Assembly: GCF_963678635.1 (NCBI RefSeq)
Contig: NC_087069.1
Location: 13,862,660-13,926,659, forward strand
Length of the DNA stretch: 64,000 nt
Source of the DNA: Symsagittifera roscoffensis
Taxonomy: Eukaryota > Xenacoelomorpha > Acoela > Convolutidae
Direction: 5' to 3'
In this document: piece after piece, positions 27,503 through 39,412 of the stretch
Layout: the number at the start of each line of letters is the position of its first letter
How positions within the stretch are numbered: position 1 is the first letter of the stretch
Position numbers and translations under genes: made by a program
Notes under the pieces: generated by a model
The model's input: only the letters and a program-made list of their open reading frames with translations
Databases searched by the model: none
Told to the model about the DNA's origin: nothing

Positions 27503-30169
27503 AAGCAAATTAACCAGAAAGTTCATAGGCAAATGTCTTTAGTGTTTAGTGTTTCGACAAGTAAATAGGTGTTTAATTTCACACATAACTCAATTTCACA
27601 CATATCAAAAACCTAATTTTCTGTACGGCTAAAAAGCTTCTATTTGAAAATAAAATTTGAGTGTTTGATTTTAAGTATCGTGTTAGACTAAGATGAGATT
27701 TGCGCTCGGTTTTACAAAAAAAAAATTAAAAAGGGAAGCTGGCAGCTCCTAGTTGAAATTTCAAAGAAGTAGTTTTTCAGAAAAGAAAATTTTGGACTTC
27801 TTTCACCTGTTTGTAACAGGAAACTTTTCATTTGGTATTAACACAATTGCCTAAATGAAAACCATTTTGATAGCTTTTACCCTAAAAACCTGATCATAAC
27901 TTTGCTTTTCAATATTTATTTTTTAAATTAGGTTGTTGGGTTACCAATTTTTCTCCGGTATTATCATAATAATGAAAACGATAACTATAATAATCAGGGT
28001 AATCGTCGTAAAAAAATTCATGATTATCAAAATGCTGATCAAAATTATAATTATAATCAAAATAAAAACAAAGATAGCCTGTGACAGAGAGAATAGCATG
28101 GAGTGCTCCGACATAGTTTTTTTCAAAAAAACATGTTTTTTAAGTTTTTTTGAGTAAAAGAATCCGAACAAAAAAAATTAAATTAGGCATATTCGAAATA
28201 CATATTCGAGAAAGCCAAATCGAAAACAAATTTTATCGCAACATAGAAAAAGAAAATCAAAATCGAAGAAAAATTTCAAATCATTTTACAATTTTTATTA
28301 CAATGAAAGTTAACCAGGGGAGCCATACTTAACCGATACATTCAGAACTTCGCTATTTTGGCTTGCACAAAAAGGACATGTTTATTTTTAGTAAAATCCG
28401 TTTACAGCGAATAAGACCGTGCTAAGCAGCAATATCACTTAACTTTTTCGCAAAATTTTTTTGAATGATTAAATGATGGTTTTACGGAAAGTTGTTTTTT
28501 AAATATAAATTGGCGCTGTTTTCTGGATTTTTTTTTCACATAGCCTGATGCTATCCAATATAAAAAAAGTCTCGGATGGCTCAATGGAAAACAATTTTTG
28601 AGCGTCCTATGCGATATGATACGGCTTGGGTTTTTGCAAACTGCTCTCAAACTTGAGCGTATTTACAAAAGCAAAGCTCTCTTTTTTGTCTCTAAAATTA
28701 ACTTTTGGACTTTTATATACGGGAGAAAAAAAGTAACGCAACCAATCAGTTTGTAGAATTTTTTAATATTCCTTGAAGAAAGCCTTTAAAGATTAATTCA
28801 TTTTAAACATTTGTATAAAACAGTATTTTGGACTACAATTGAAATTGTTCGATCAAGTTTAGTATGGAAACAAAGTTTTTTTTTCCATTGAAATCCCAAT
28901 TCAGATAACAGAATAGTGGAAATTTTGAACAAAATTTTTTTTTTGATGTTAAGTAATGTGTTAGTCTAAAGTGAGTTTTTTGCGCTCGGTGTTACACAAA
29001 ACAATTAGAAAAGTGAAGCTGGCAGCTTCAAGTTAAAATGCTAAAGAAGTAGTTTTTCAGAAATGAAAAAGTGTTTTGGGTTTCATTTCACCTGCTTGTA
29101 CCAAAAAACGTTTTTTTTTTCGTGTAAAACAACTGCCTCAGACAAAACCATATTGATTGCCACTACCCTAAAAAAAATTGATAATCAATTTGCTTTTCAA
29201 AAATTGTTTTTCCAAATAACTACTTGACTTACTATTTTTCTTCGGTATAAACATAATATTCAAAACAAAAATAAATTTAATAATCAACGTAGTCATCGTA
29301 AAATCTTTCATGATAGTCGTATTGCTAACCAAAATTATAATCATAATCATAATAAAAATAAAGATAGCCTGTGACTGAGCAAAAACCATGGAGTGCTCCG
29401 ACCTTGTCTTATCAAAAAAAAGTTTTTTTTTCTAATTTTTTGGAGTAATAAAAACATCTGATCAAAAAAAAATAGGCATGCTCAACAGACACAGACGAGA
29501 AAGTTAAATAGAAAACATTTGTTGTCGAAAAAACTATGTAAAAAAAATAAAACCAAAGGAAAGTTTCAAACAATTTACAAATTTGAGTAGTATGAAAGTT
29601 AATGAGGAGAGCCATAGATAACCGATACATTTAGATTTTCGCTATTTTGGCTTGCACGAAAAAGGACATTTTAAGTCTTGATCTTATCCGATTACAGCGA
29701 ATAAGTCCTTGTTAAGCAACGATAATATTTAACATACAGAAAAAAAATCCTGGTCGATTTAGTGATGGTTCTATGGAAATTATTTTCCTAATTCAAATTA
29801 GTGCTGTTTTTTGGAATATTTTTTTCACATAACCTAATGATATTCAAAGAAGAAAACAAGTCACGGATGGTTCAATGGAACAGTTTTTTTTGAGCACCGT
29901 TTGCGATATGATATGGCTTGGTTTTGCAAATTGCTCTCAAAATTAAGTGTATTTACACAAGCAAAGCTTGTGTTATGGTATGAACTGTCTTGTTTTTCCA
30001 ACCTAAGTCGCAAATTTTGTTACGACGCAAACTCTGTTCAGACAAAATGTATTCATTTTGATCAAAAACCAGCTATTAAGTACAGCCAAGGTTATATATA
30101 TTAACACAGACAATTATATTACAAATAACAATTTATCATCATGTTATAATGGATATGTAGCATAGAGGT
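27503..30169. repeat. Old tandem duplication, unit about 1.28 kb
   Basis: Two diverged copies in the same orientation run from about 27668 and about 28942. Matching landmarks include GAAGCTGGCAGCT (27737 and 29014), CGCTATTTTGGCTTGCAC (28349 and 29638) and GCGATATGATA (28610 and 29903). Spacings are about 1,275 to 1,290 bp. Both copies contain an AT-rich simple run of ATAAT/ATTATAATCA type, which yields only spurious hydrophobic frames. No gene supported. The region ends in the tRNA-like sequence interrupted by the next element. Confidence 0.6.
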
Positions 30170-30467
30170 TGTGCTATCCCCAAACTGTGCCGAGTCTTGT
30201 GGAATAAAAGTAGAAATAAATACTGTTAACTTAACGTTCTTGATTTATGACATCGATGTTTCCGTAGCTGAGATTAAATAACTGTTTTTCACACTGATGT
30301 ATGAAACACTGACTAATTCAACTATAACTTTTTAGCACCACCGAATGGCCTTGACCACGCTTACATAATAATAGCATATTGATATATAGTTAACACATAT
30401 GATTACTGCAGGTGCAGTAGCTAACAAAATGTCCTCGAGGTTACCTACTGCTAATTCCGCAGTACCA
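30170..30467 (-). repeat. 3' LTR of the minus-strand element
   Basis: It aligns with 36976-37272. On the minus strand it starts TGGTACTGCGG just after a TTGGGGGAATG polypurine-like tract. An ATAATAATAGCATA stretch and other blocks are shared. Confidence 0.85.
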
Positions 30468-30648
30468 CATTCCCCCAAGGACCAGTAAAATTTATCTAAT
30501 ACATAAAAAATTTTATAAATAAATAACAATAACACCAGTTTTCTACTCAGTTTTGTGATCCCATTGGCGATGGAAGTTTTTTTTAATGTAAAGTTTTCCG
30601 TTATCCTTCTTCTCATTTTGAGGGTTTCTTAATTTCCAGAGGCACTTT

Positions 30649-32268
30649 CTACTGTGTACTCCACGGCTGCGTCGTGTCTAGTGCAGCATACCCAAACTTC
30701 TTTCGAAATAAGTGACGTTCGAGAAGCTTCAATCGGGTTTCAATCGGTCTGCTCGTAAACGTCTTTACATCAGCCAAACTATATCTGTACTGCTCCAGAG
30801 CCATTTCGTTTATGTCTGCACTCTCTTCGTCTGCACTAATATACTTAACTGAATGCTTTACTGGACTACCCAATCTTTTAGGCCCCTGGTTTTTCGTGGC
30901 TCGCTTGCTACGCCTCACGCTCGTTCCTGTTTGTTCTTCTACAATCGAATCATCCGAGACCCCGGACGGAGAACAGTGTTCGCCTGTTGTCGCTGTTTGA
31001 TTCTCAGCTCTAGAATTTAATATTTGCTCCGCTGTCTTTTGCAGACCTCTTGTCAACACTTGGTCTGCGAGTCTTTGCCATTCCTCTGTGGCCATGTCCT
31101 GTTTTTGAAAAGCATTTAAAATTGAACTAGGGGAAGTGTCCCTCGTGATGCGTTTCTTTGACTGTTTAGCTTTAGAATTTGCAAAACCCCCTGAACTGCT
31201 TGGTTGGTCTGTTGGTGCCATCGTTTCCGATTGCTTTGACAATCGGACCTCTTCTGCTGTTATTGCAGCTTTCTTCTTGTCCGACTTTCCTTTAGATTTG
31301 GCTGTTCCTTCATTCTTATTCTGTGTATCCCCTATCGGTTTGAGTGCCACCTGCTCTTGCGTTTTTGGTCCCACTGTCGTTGGACCACCGAGATTTGGCT
31401 TCGCTCGCCTTACTGCCAAATTAAGTCCTCCACCGGTTGGTGTCTCTCGAGAAGTGACAACAGTCTCACTATCCTGGAAAAGGTCTTTTATCTGTTCCCT
31501 CGATATGTTTTGGTCTTCCCCCTCAGACTCCGTTTTGTCATTTGGCTCGGCATCTTTCTTTTGGTGCTTGCTTTTTGGTTCTTCTAGTGGACTTTTTGCC
31601 TTCTCCTTTTGGCATATCCCTTCTTTGAATGTACTCTTGGGAGAACTCGCCACCTTCGCCAAATCGCTTTTGCGATATACTGCTCCCGCAGCTGTTGTTA
31701 CAGTTTTCGACGACTCGATTCCTACTTTTCCTTCGAAAGGTTTTGTCAGTGCCGCCCCACTTTTGCGTGTCTCATCCCTATGGATGAGGTTATGACTATT
31801 CCACTCCGACCCCTTCGGTTTATCCTCGACAAACCACTTCTCCCATGAATATAGGAGCTCTTTACGTAATTCCGGGTCGATAGTGCTAGTGGCATCCACT
31901 AGTTGTTGTAGACTGGGTCCGTCATATCTACGCCGTTCTGCGTTCCAGTTGGCGTTGGCTTCTAACAGTGTGCGGAGAGTTCTTGCTGGATTCTTCTCCT
32001 GTGTTGACATGTTATCTTGTTTGAAAAGAGGGCTGACATCCCGGCCCTTCTGACCCTTCTTAACAATTTTGAGAGAGTCCCGAGATTGATCAATCCTCTT
32101 CTTTAACTGATTAGCAGTTAGTGCCGACCTCTCCAGGTGTTGTTTAGCTAAATGATTATTGAATTCTACAAATATATCTTGCATAATCTTAAACTCCGTT
32201 TTTGGTAATCTACCGAAATGTGCTTCAAACGGTAATTTCTGAATGTTTTTCTGCTTAATCCACCGCAT
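30649..32268 (-). pseudogene. pol: Integrase C-terminus with long extension, 539 codons open
   Basis: An uninterrupted minus-strand frame of 539 codons lies downstream of the integrase core, from which it is separated by a stop and frame change near 32310. The start (IQKLPFEAHFGRLPKTEF) looks like the region after the integrase core, as in other Gypsy Pol proteins. The next part contains an LYSWEKWFVEDKPKGSEW block. Residues about 170-480 are charged and low-complexity (Lys, Glu, Ser, Thr, Gln). The last 60 contain YRYSLADVKTFTSRPIETR. It is much longer than a usual integrase tail and carries no chromodomain that I can see. It is the longest open stretch of this broken element, so loss may be recent or the first break may lie upstream. 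Confidence 0.7.
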
Positions 32269-32317
32269 GTCCCAAAATTATCGTGCAGAGACATAATTTA
32301 ATTGACTTTACATTTTC

Positions 32318-32970
32318 TTACGGTAGCATCATCCCCAAACGCCTTTTTATAGTTTGTATTGTTCTTTCGACTAGACCACAACCGCGATGGTCATCCACCG
32401 GACAAAACTTTTGTTCGATGTTGTTTTCTAGGCAGAATTTTTCATCGCTTTTCCTTTGAACCCTGAGAACTGGTCGGTTTTTATCCATTCTGGAATTCCG
32501 TGCGTATCTATGTACGAACGTAAGAATTTAATAGTGGATTTTCCCCCCGTTGATTTTGTTACCTTAACCGAAGGAAAATTTGAATAACAATCAATCGCTG
32601 TTAACAAGTAGATTTTCTTCCCTTTACAATCTTCTAAGGGTCCCGCGTAATCTAACTGAACCTCATGTCCGGGCTGCGACAGCAGCGGCAGTGGTTGCGA
32701 AGAATTTTTTGGTAAATTATATTTTGCATTCTTACCATAACGTGTACATTCCCTACACTCCTCCGCGAGATTCACAATATCCTTTTGCATGTGGGGCCAC
32801 CACAAATAGTTCGACACATCAAGCATAGCCTGTTGGCCCGGATGTCCTCGATGAATTCGCTTCATGACTGCCGGTCGAAGTTGTATCGGGACTGCTAGCC
32901 GATTGTCTACCAGAATGCAGTCGTCTACTACCGAAAGTTGATTCCACAGTGGATTCGTATACGGGCCCAT
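32318..32970 (-). pseudogene. pol: Integrase core, frameshifted
   Basis: The zinc domain HRGHPGQQAM ... CRECTRYGK gives the HHCC set. Catalytic residues follow as LDYAGPL (first D) and IKTDQF (second D). The third, E of GLVERTIQTIK, is found in another frame at about 32350-32370. The frame break lies near 32430-32450, so no complete integrase is made from this copy. Confidence 0.85.
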
Positions 32971-33024
32971 GACTTAAATTCCTGCCCGGTCCTTCCGCTC
33001 TATCACCCGTCGTAAGCGATCCAT

Positions 33025-33978
33025 CTACACATCTTCAGAGATGAGTTCGGCCAACAGCGTTTTGTCAAATAATTTAGACAAACTAAAGTTCCCCACATTG
33101 CTCATATCTGCTAGTGAATCCTCCAGCTTGGCTTGGCGTTTATTGACCCTTCGTGTTGATTGAATTTCACTGACCTCCTGACTGTTATCATCATCCTCCG
33201 CGGTTAAGTCCATTTCTATGATGGAATTAGCTGGGGAAACTGAACGATTACTTGCTTTTGGGCTACTAGTAATCATATGGGTTGCCGCCTCCAGCTCTTT
33301 GATATTTCCCGTAAGCTCTTTATCCTGACTAACTAAATCCCATATGGATATCAAGTTTTTTGTCTCCGCTGCATCCTGGTCCCATATTACTGGTCGTGCA
33401 GCAAAGTTATCCTCGTCAAAGCTGTCTGACCCCGATCTGTCAAGCGTTCCTCTCCTTATCCGACAAGTTCGATGGAAAGTTTTTTCGGTTATTTCTTCCT
33501 CCGTCAGTTTATGGCTCTCCTCATGTGTCCTACAGTCTCCGATCCGCACCATCTTCTTCTTCAATTTTTCGCTCTCCATCGCTTTTGAATTTTCGTTTTT
33601 TTTGTGGATTAAATTGACCGACTGAAGTGCTCTCGTAAAATTGACAAAAATGTTTTGATTCAACGTGTTATTAGAAGGCAAAAAATTTGAATCTGAATTG
33701 TTCCCGTTCCGGTCGAGCTTTGTTCGGTTTTTGACCGTTTTGTTGCTATGGCAACCATGCCTGGATTTCAACAACTTGTCTTCTCTTTTCTGTTTTTGAG
33801 AATATTCTAGAAGTTTTTCATTCTGATTTACTGAATCAGTAGCATTCAGCCGACTGTACAAACAGTCGAGTGCTCTATGAAAACACTCAATTGAAGTAAC
33901 AACAAATTTTTCATCCAATTTTGTTTCTGACCAAGGCTCTCCTGTTGGTTCTCTAGAAAGATAATCAACGATCCACAT
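33025..33978 (-). pseudogene. pol: Linker between RNase H and integrase
   Basis: A 317-codon open stretch begins MWIVDYLSREPTGEPW. The DYLSR motif is the usual end of the Gypsy RNase H region. The rest is charged and low-complexity. A large insert here is not typical of short Gypsy Pol proteins. It joins neither neighbour in frame. Confidence 0.65.
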
Positions 33979-34309
33979 ATCTTTTCCAGGAATATGGACG
34001 ATTTTGAATTGATAAGGTCTTATTAGAATGATTGCCTACTAAGGCAGATGTTAACGCCTTGTGATTTGTAACTATTACAAATTCTTTTCCTAATAAGTAA
34101 TGTTTGAAACGATCAACCGCCCAAACTACCGCTAATAATTCAAGCTCATTAGTAGAATACTTTTCTTCTTGATTATTCAGGTAGCGCGATGCAAATGAAG
34201 TCGGGATCCGTTCTTTGTTTTCTTTTTGTTGCTCTAACGATGCCCCTAGTCCATTATGACTTGCATCACATTTGACCCGAGTTTCTCTGGCCGGGTCATA
34301 ATAATTCAA
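33965..34309 (-). pseudogene. pol: RNase H domain of the minus-strand element
   Basis: KCDASHNGLGASL carries the first catalytic Asp and NELELLAVVWAVDRFKHYL the Glu. The usual TDHKAL is TNHKAL here, so the third catalytic Asp is replaced by Asn. The frame is separate from the reverse transcriptase frame. Confidence 0.82.
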
Positions 34310-34314
34310 CTTAG

Positions 34315-35511
34315 CTATGTTTGCAACTGCTTGTTTGATTTCCTCGAATACTTCTGTGTATTCGGGCCCCCTTTAGTACTTTTCAATTTTTTCTTCTCAT
34401 TTTCCTCTCGAAGTAATGGTCTAAGCTTATCTGTCAAGTTAGCTGAATTTGGTATGAACTTCGAAAGGTGATCATTGCTACCTAGAAAGGATCTAAGTTG
34501 TTTGGGCGACCTGGGGTGCTCTAACTTAAGTATAGCTTCCGTTTCCGTAATCTTTGGAGTAACTCCACTTTCTGAAAGTTTGTGCTTTAGCCAGTTTACT
34601 TCTGTTTTAAAGAATTCACAATTCGATAGCTTCAGAGATAAGTTTTCCTTATCTAACTTCGTTAGGACGTGAGTTATTAGTTTTTCATGTTCTAACTCCG
34701 AACCCTTTGAAACTATCAGTATATCATCCAAGAAGCAAAACGTGTTCAAGGCATTATTCAACGTTCGATCCATTGCTTTTTGAAATTCAGCTGGCATATC
34801 TGCCAACCCGTAGAATCCAGTCAAAAATCGATATGTACCTGTTGCTTTTCCCCCTACAATATTGAAAAAACACTGCCTTGCTGTCTGCGATGTCAACATC
34901 AACTGACTATACGCATATTTCAGAACTAGCACAGTGAAAAACAAAGTACCTGTTGCTTGTGCAGTCACTATTTGACTGACTCCATCTAATAGCTCCTCCA
35001 CATTCGGCAATTGGTACTTGTTTTTGTACAATTGTCTATTGATAAGTTTGGCATCTAATGCCAACTTAATAGAATCATCTTTCTTCGATAGGGGCTATGA
35101 AACAATCACTAGTACATTTATTTCACCTTGAATGTGGCCTTATAGCAGTGTTTTTTCAATCTCTTTTTCAATTTTCTTTGTACTTGGATGGGTATTCTCC
35201 TCCCCTTTTCCTGAGTAGGGCAAAGGGGGTACTTGAACGCAAAGGGGGTCACCATAGAACTTTTCTTTCCATACCTCCGACCGATCACACGGCATTATAT
35301 CAAATAGGGACTTTGTTTTCGGAGCGGGTCTCTGCGCAGTGGTGATACCCACTCTATTTTGTAAGTCTAAACCTATTATGCAACGTGTCTTCCGTTCAGT
35401 TATCAGAAACGTAGCATCCGGGACTTCCCGACCAGCTGACCAAATTTTCGCCTTCAGCGCACCCAATAATGCAATTGGTCTTTTATTATAGTCAACGAAT
35501 TGTGCTGGCAA
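34315..35511 (-). pseudogene. pol: Reverse transcriptase domain, frameshifted
   Basis: Two open pieces cover 35511-35140 (protease to RT connection, with GLDLQNRVGI and YSGKGEENTHPSTKKIE) and 35064-34315 (RT palm, with YRFLTGFYGLADMPAEFQKAMD and the catalytic box FCFLDDILIV). A frame change near 35100 separates them. The first catalytic Asp of motif A has been replaced (VLKYAYSQL where D-x-Y-Q is usual), so the enzyme would be inactive even without the frameshift. Confidence 0.85.
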
Positions 35512-35645
35512 ACTGAATTGTTCTGCAGGTGTAAACTATATTTTCCCTGACGAATCCAGTATCTGTTTCGCCACTGACCAATTCAGAAATGAAATTGGGC
35601 TTCCTGTATCGACTGTCAAATTTATTATTTGATTATCAAATCAAA
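35500..35645 (-). pseudogene. pol: Aspartic protease remnant
   Basis: The minus strand at about 35645-35560 reads NLTVDTGSPISFLNWSVAK, a retropepsin DTG active site, and then runs into a stop (GKI*). The remainder continues in another frame. Confidence 0.7.
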
Positions 35646-36101
35646 TTAAAGCCTTTAACGATTTCATCCTTCCTGATGCTGAATCTCTCTGAATGTCATT
35701 TTTTTTCGTTTCGAGTTTATTAATTCCAGTTTCACTTACTTTGTTCCCCTTCACTTTCTCTTCGATGTATCGATTTATCATCTACCTCTGACTGTCGTTT
35801 TGTTCGATTGCCATAACCTCAAATTCCTTGCACGAATCGAATGTTTGTATCAAATTATATTCCTCCGCCGAACTCTGTGTATTCTCGGTTATTTCATTGA
35901 TTTGTTGCAATCGATAAATCCGAGCAAAATTATTTGGTTTATTAAGTTCTCAAATTGTTTCCCCATAGCCGCACAATTTTTCCAATGTCCGTCCACGAAC
36001 GGTTTGCCATATCTATTGCATTGTTTCCGATCGTCTGCGTTATATTTATTCGGTGCCCTGCCATCCGGCTGTTTTCGTCTATTCCATTCGCGATAAGGTC
36101 T

Positions 36102-36976
36102 TTAACTAATGTGATTCCTGTTTCTTACCGCCAGAATCGGTTCCTGTTTGATTTTAATCTGTGAACTCGATTGCGTTATTGGTTGTGCAGTACCCTGTGT
36201 GGACTTTTGAAACGCTTGCGTCGATTGTTTACTTTGCTCAAATTTTACAGCACGTTTCAACACTTCATCAGTGGGTAACGTTTCGAACGTAAGTGTGTCC
36301 TGCAACGCTGGGCTTCTCATTTTGGAAATGAATAGATCTATGACTAGCTCATCTTCTGAAGTATCCAACGCCGATTTGGCTGCTTGCGCAGTTAGTGCGG
36401 CATGAAATGCCTCTAACGACTCTCCAGTTTCCTGTGATCTATTAAATAACTTATAACGCTCATAGGTGATCCTCTGGCATTTTTCGAAAGTTTCCTTCGC
36501 TAACCTGGCCATTTCTTTAAATTCCAACTTTGAAACCTCAGCATAAGGTTTTTTCTGCACAAATCGTTTCTTCCCTTCCGTTCAAAACGCAAGGAATAGC
36601 CTGGATACTGGTCGGTTTTGCACTTCAAGTTGTAAATATTGTGACCCACTTAAGGCCCTTTTTCTTTTCTTTCTTCATTCTCTGCTGCTATTCGATCCCT
36701 TAACAGTCTATCCCGTGCTTTTCGAGCTGCCGTCGCAGCAGCGGTCTCACCTTCTCTATGCGTTTCTGGACGTGGTTCCGGTTCCTCCAGTACCGGTTTA
36801 GGATCCTCCAGATTAACTTCTGGGTTAACATTTTCTTTTACTGTTACAGCCATCAGGAACTGATCGAACCATACCTTAAAACTCCAAGGTGGATCGAAGT
36901 TCGCTGTGGTCCAGAAAACAGGAATTCCCATGTCAATTCTGTTATCTTGAGCTATAAATCCTGCTGGCTGCGCCAT
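36102..36976 (-). pseudogene. gag: Gag of the minus-strand element, frameshifted
   Basis: The N-terminal piece (36976-36650) begins MAQPAGF and contains FWTTANFDPPWSFKVWFDQF. The middle piece (36560-36102) contains CQRITYERYKLFNRSQETG and ends with a Gln-rich stretch. The pieces are in different frames with a break near 36600. A degenerate zinc knuckle (CNRYGKPFVDGHWKNC) follows in the minus strand at about 36010-35960. The start codon straddles the LTR/primer-site junction. Confidence 0.85.
36959..36975 (-). promoter_or_regulatory. Primer binding site, tRNA-Ser-like, overlapping the gag start
   Basis: On the minus strand TGGCGCAGCCAGCAGGA follows the LTR end (...AACA) with no gap. TGGCGCAG is the start of known tRNA-Ser primer sites, and a G discriminator base before CCA fits serine tRNA. 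The same bases encode the first Gag residues (AQPAG). Confidence 0.75.
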
Positions 36977-37272
36977 GTTATATTTCCAAACTGTGTCGAG
37001 TCTTGTGGAATAAAAGTAGAAATAAATACTGTTAATTTACGTTCTTGTTTTATGATATCGATGTTTCCGTAGCTGAGATTAGTTAACTGTTTTTCACACT
37101 GATGTATGAAACACTGACTAATTCAACTATAAGTTTTTAGCACCACCGAATGGCCTTGACCACGCTTACATAATAATAGCATAATGATATATAGTTAACA
37201 CATATGATTACTGCAGGTGCAGTAGCTAACAAATTGTCCTCAACGTTGCCTACTGCTAACGCCGCAGTACCA
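36976..37272 (-). repeat. 5' LTR of the minus-strand element
   Basis: It aligns with 30170-30467. The shared central sequence contains GGCCTTGACCACGCTTACATAATA. On the plus strand it starts TGTTATATTTCC and ends AGTACCA. Confidence 0.85.
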
Positions 37273-38164
37273 GAGAGGTAGTGAAGGAGACCAGCAACAG
37301 AATCAGAGGGTTCGAACTTGGGCAGGGTCGTATGTTTTAAATGAATTTTTTCGTATACCAGCTAAAATGCGTCTGCTCTAGAAATTGAGACAAGAAGTTA
37401 GTTGGCAAAATTTTTTTTTTTTCAAATTGATTGGTACTGACAAAGTTTCATAGTTGGCTTGAGTCACTTAGCAATTGTGTAGACTCATAATTGGCGCGCG
37501 TCACTTGAGAAAATTTGTAGAATCAAAGTTTTACTCATTCAATTTTTCCCAGTAGCGTTATCGATCTTATTTTTCTTGTGTATGCGAAGTGCAACATCGC
37601 CTACGTGTAGAAACTTAAAATCTAAAAAACAACAATCAATATGAAACAATTAAGAACACATGGTTCATCACATAACCCAAAAACATAAAAATAAAACTTA
37701 TCATTAGACTGATCACACAAATACCAAAATCAAACTGTTTATTCTGTTCTATTCACATCAGATTCCAAGTCCTTCGGCTACTGAAAATTGGTCTGGTGTA
37801 ATGAATTGTTTCAGGTCAGTTTCAATTAGCCGTCCTAGATTAACTTGGCTTGTTTTGATGGAGGACTAGCTTAATGAGACTCAAACTCAATGAATGCACA
37901 ATTGCAGATTGGTTTCTCAAACATAGGCGCATTGCAATCTACGATGCTCTGTACTAAACCGGAGTCTGGGGTAAAAAAGGATACGTCACTTTCGTCATCA
38001 TATAAATTCCGTCGCTTGAATTATCAAGTATTCCTTGATGAAAAATGTCTCCTGTGACACTATTTGCTCCGAATAATTGTCACATCTAATTTCTCGTTGG
38101 AAAAACTAATATTTGTTTTCTCTTTCAATTTTTTAGTTTCTGCGCGTGACTCAGAAATGCCTCA
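37273..38164. other. Spacer between LTR element and polymerase remnant
   Basis: The first 50 bases include GGGTTCGAACTTGGG, a tRNA B-box-like motif discussed under findings. The minus strand at about 37740-37850 has a short open stretch that I do not recognise. Nothing else is supported. Confidence 0.4.
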
Positions 38165-39412
38165 GTTATTCAAATAGTTTTCTCTTGTTCCAGCTTTGAA
38201 GTGACCAAAAGCAAAAGAATTTATACCGTCCTTATCATAGAAACGGTTATTATCAAAAGCAGATAAGGCGACCTTGTTCACTTCATCAATTGACAGAAAG
38301 TGTTTTCTACTTACAATTCTGTTCATATAGTCTCTCTGATGGCAGTACCGCTTAACAATATTGCTTCATAGTTAACATGATGAAGTGATTTTTTAGCAGC
38401 TCAGTTTACACCTTTTGCGCTTTTTTTGTTTTCATTGAGATTCCTTCAGCGTACGCAATGGAAAAAGCTTTGGGCTTCAGAAAGAAAGTCTTTGAGGATA
38501 TTTTCCGTTCAACTCGTCCGTCAGTTTCAGGGGACTTTTTTTCGTTTTCGCTGCTGAACAGAAAATAATCTCTCGAGTACGCACTAACACCATGTGATCT
38601 TTGAATCCTTCAAAATCCTTGTAGACATCTTTGGTTTGAATTTCGCAGAAAAGAGAGTCAGTGTCTTTGTAAAGAAGCTTAGCATTCGGTTCATCTTTCG
38701 ATAAAACTTCTTGAAAGTGAAGTTTGAACAATTAAACTTTCGAAAAAACCAGAATTGATGCACCAAGATACGTAGGTTCATCCGAATTAATTGTCCTTTT
38801 ACCAAGGTAGCAGCTAGCATGTGTTGGTTGAAAATCTTGAAACGATTGAAATTGAAGTTGTTGCAGTAACACTTGGCTTGTTCTTCTTTTTTGACCATAT
38901 CAAAATTTTGCAACGTCCCAACTTTTCTATTGTTTTTCCGAAACAAGTGTTAATCAGCAACTCAAAAAAAGTAAAAATTCAAAGTTTCCGGGCTCTTTTT
39001 TTCTGGGTGTTGAAATCAATGTACGGTTTTCAAAAAGTTGGAATGCCAAAATTGAAGTGCTTTGAGGAGAAAAGTGACTCTCAGATCGTGCTGTACCTTA
39101 AATTTCGGAACTGAGTAATGACAAACGTACTTTTATCTATCAAACAAGGTCTACATTATGTTAACAATTTTTGTTTCCATCTGGTTAAATCTTGTTTGAT
39201 AACTGAGCAGCATCTTGTCCGTTATCTTGAAAATTTTCATCCACCAATGGAAAATCGTTGTGTAAATCATGCAGATGCCTTTGATATTCTAATTCAACCG
39301 AAAAAAAGTAGCCTTCCTCCGTTTCATCCGATCTGTTTAAAATTTCTTGAAGATTTTTGTCAAAACATTTGAAGGAGCCAACAGGCATTTACTTCGTCAT
39401 AATGCCACCATA
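38165..39412 (-). pseudogene. Palm and C-terminus of a protein-primed family B DNA polymerase (Polinton/Maverick type)
   Basis: The minus strand reads, through several frames, successive blocks of this family. These are MPVGSFKCF and LEYQRHLHDLHNDFPL (39388-39185), then KPYIDFNT and a CFGKT block equivalent to the NSxYGK motif (about 39010-38925), and FKIFNQHML (about 38830). Next come LLYKDTDSLFCEIQTKD with the catalytic DTDS (about 38655-38690), LTDELNGK (about 38500-38526), and the C-terminal stretch MNRIVSRKHF to INSFAFGHFK (38330-38195). Stops and frameshifts are many, so it is a pseudogene. It is the only copy of the 3' third in the window; the upstream two-thirds are amplified to its right. 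The family is found in Polintons and related viruses. Confidence 0.85.

Larger units (their letters stand above)
30170..37272 (-). mobile_element. Decayed Ty3/Gypsy LTR retroelement, minus strand, 7.1 kb
   Basis: LTRs of 298 and 297 bp (30170-30467 and 36976-37272), about 95 percent alike by eye, bracket gag, protease, reverse transcriptase, RNase H and integrase remains, all on the minus strand. Several frameshifts and stops break it. The primer site TGGCGCAGCC (minus, from 36975) directly abuts the LTR and resembles tRNA-Ser primer sites such as those of 17.6 and 297. AGAGGT precedes the low-coordinate LTR and recurs one base beyond the other, an imperfect target duplication. It is unrelated in sequence and size to the giant element. 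Confidence 0.92.

Noticed and set aside
27933..29389. Ile-rich hydrophobic ORFs on both strands
   Set aside because: They come from an ATAAT/ATTATAATCA simple-sequence run present in both copies of an old duplication.
31136..31795. 219-codon plus-strand ORF
   Set aside because: It lies opposite the 539-codon integrase extension, and its composition is the complement of that charged sequence.
37262..37285. Clean 5-6-bp target duplication for the minus-strand element
   Set aside because: AGAGGT is adjacent to one LTR but one base away from the other, so I report it only as imperfect.
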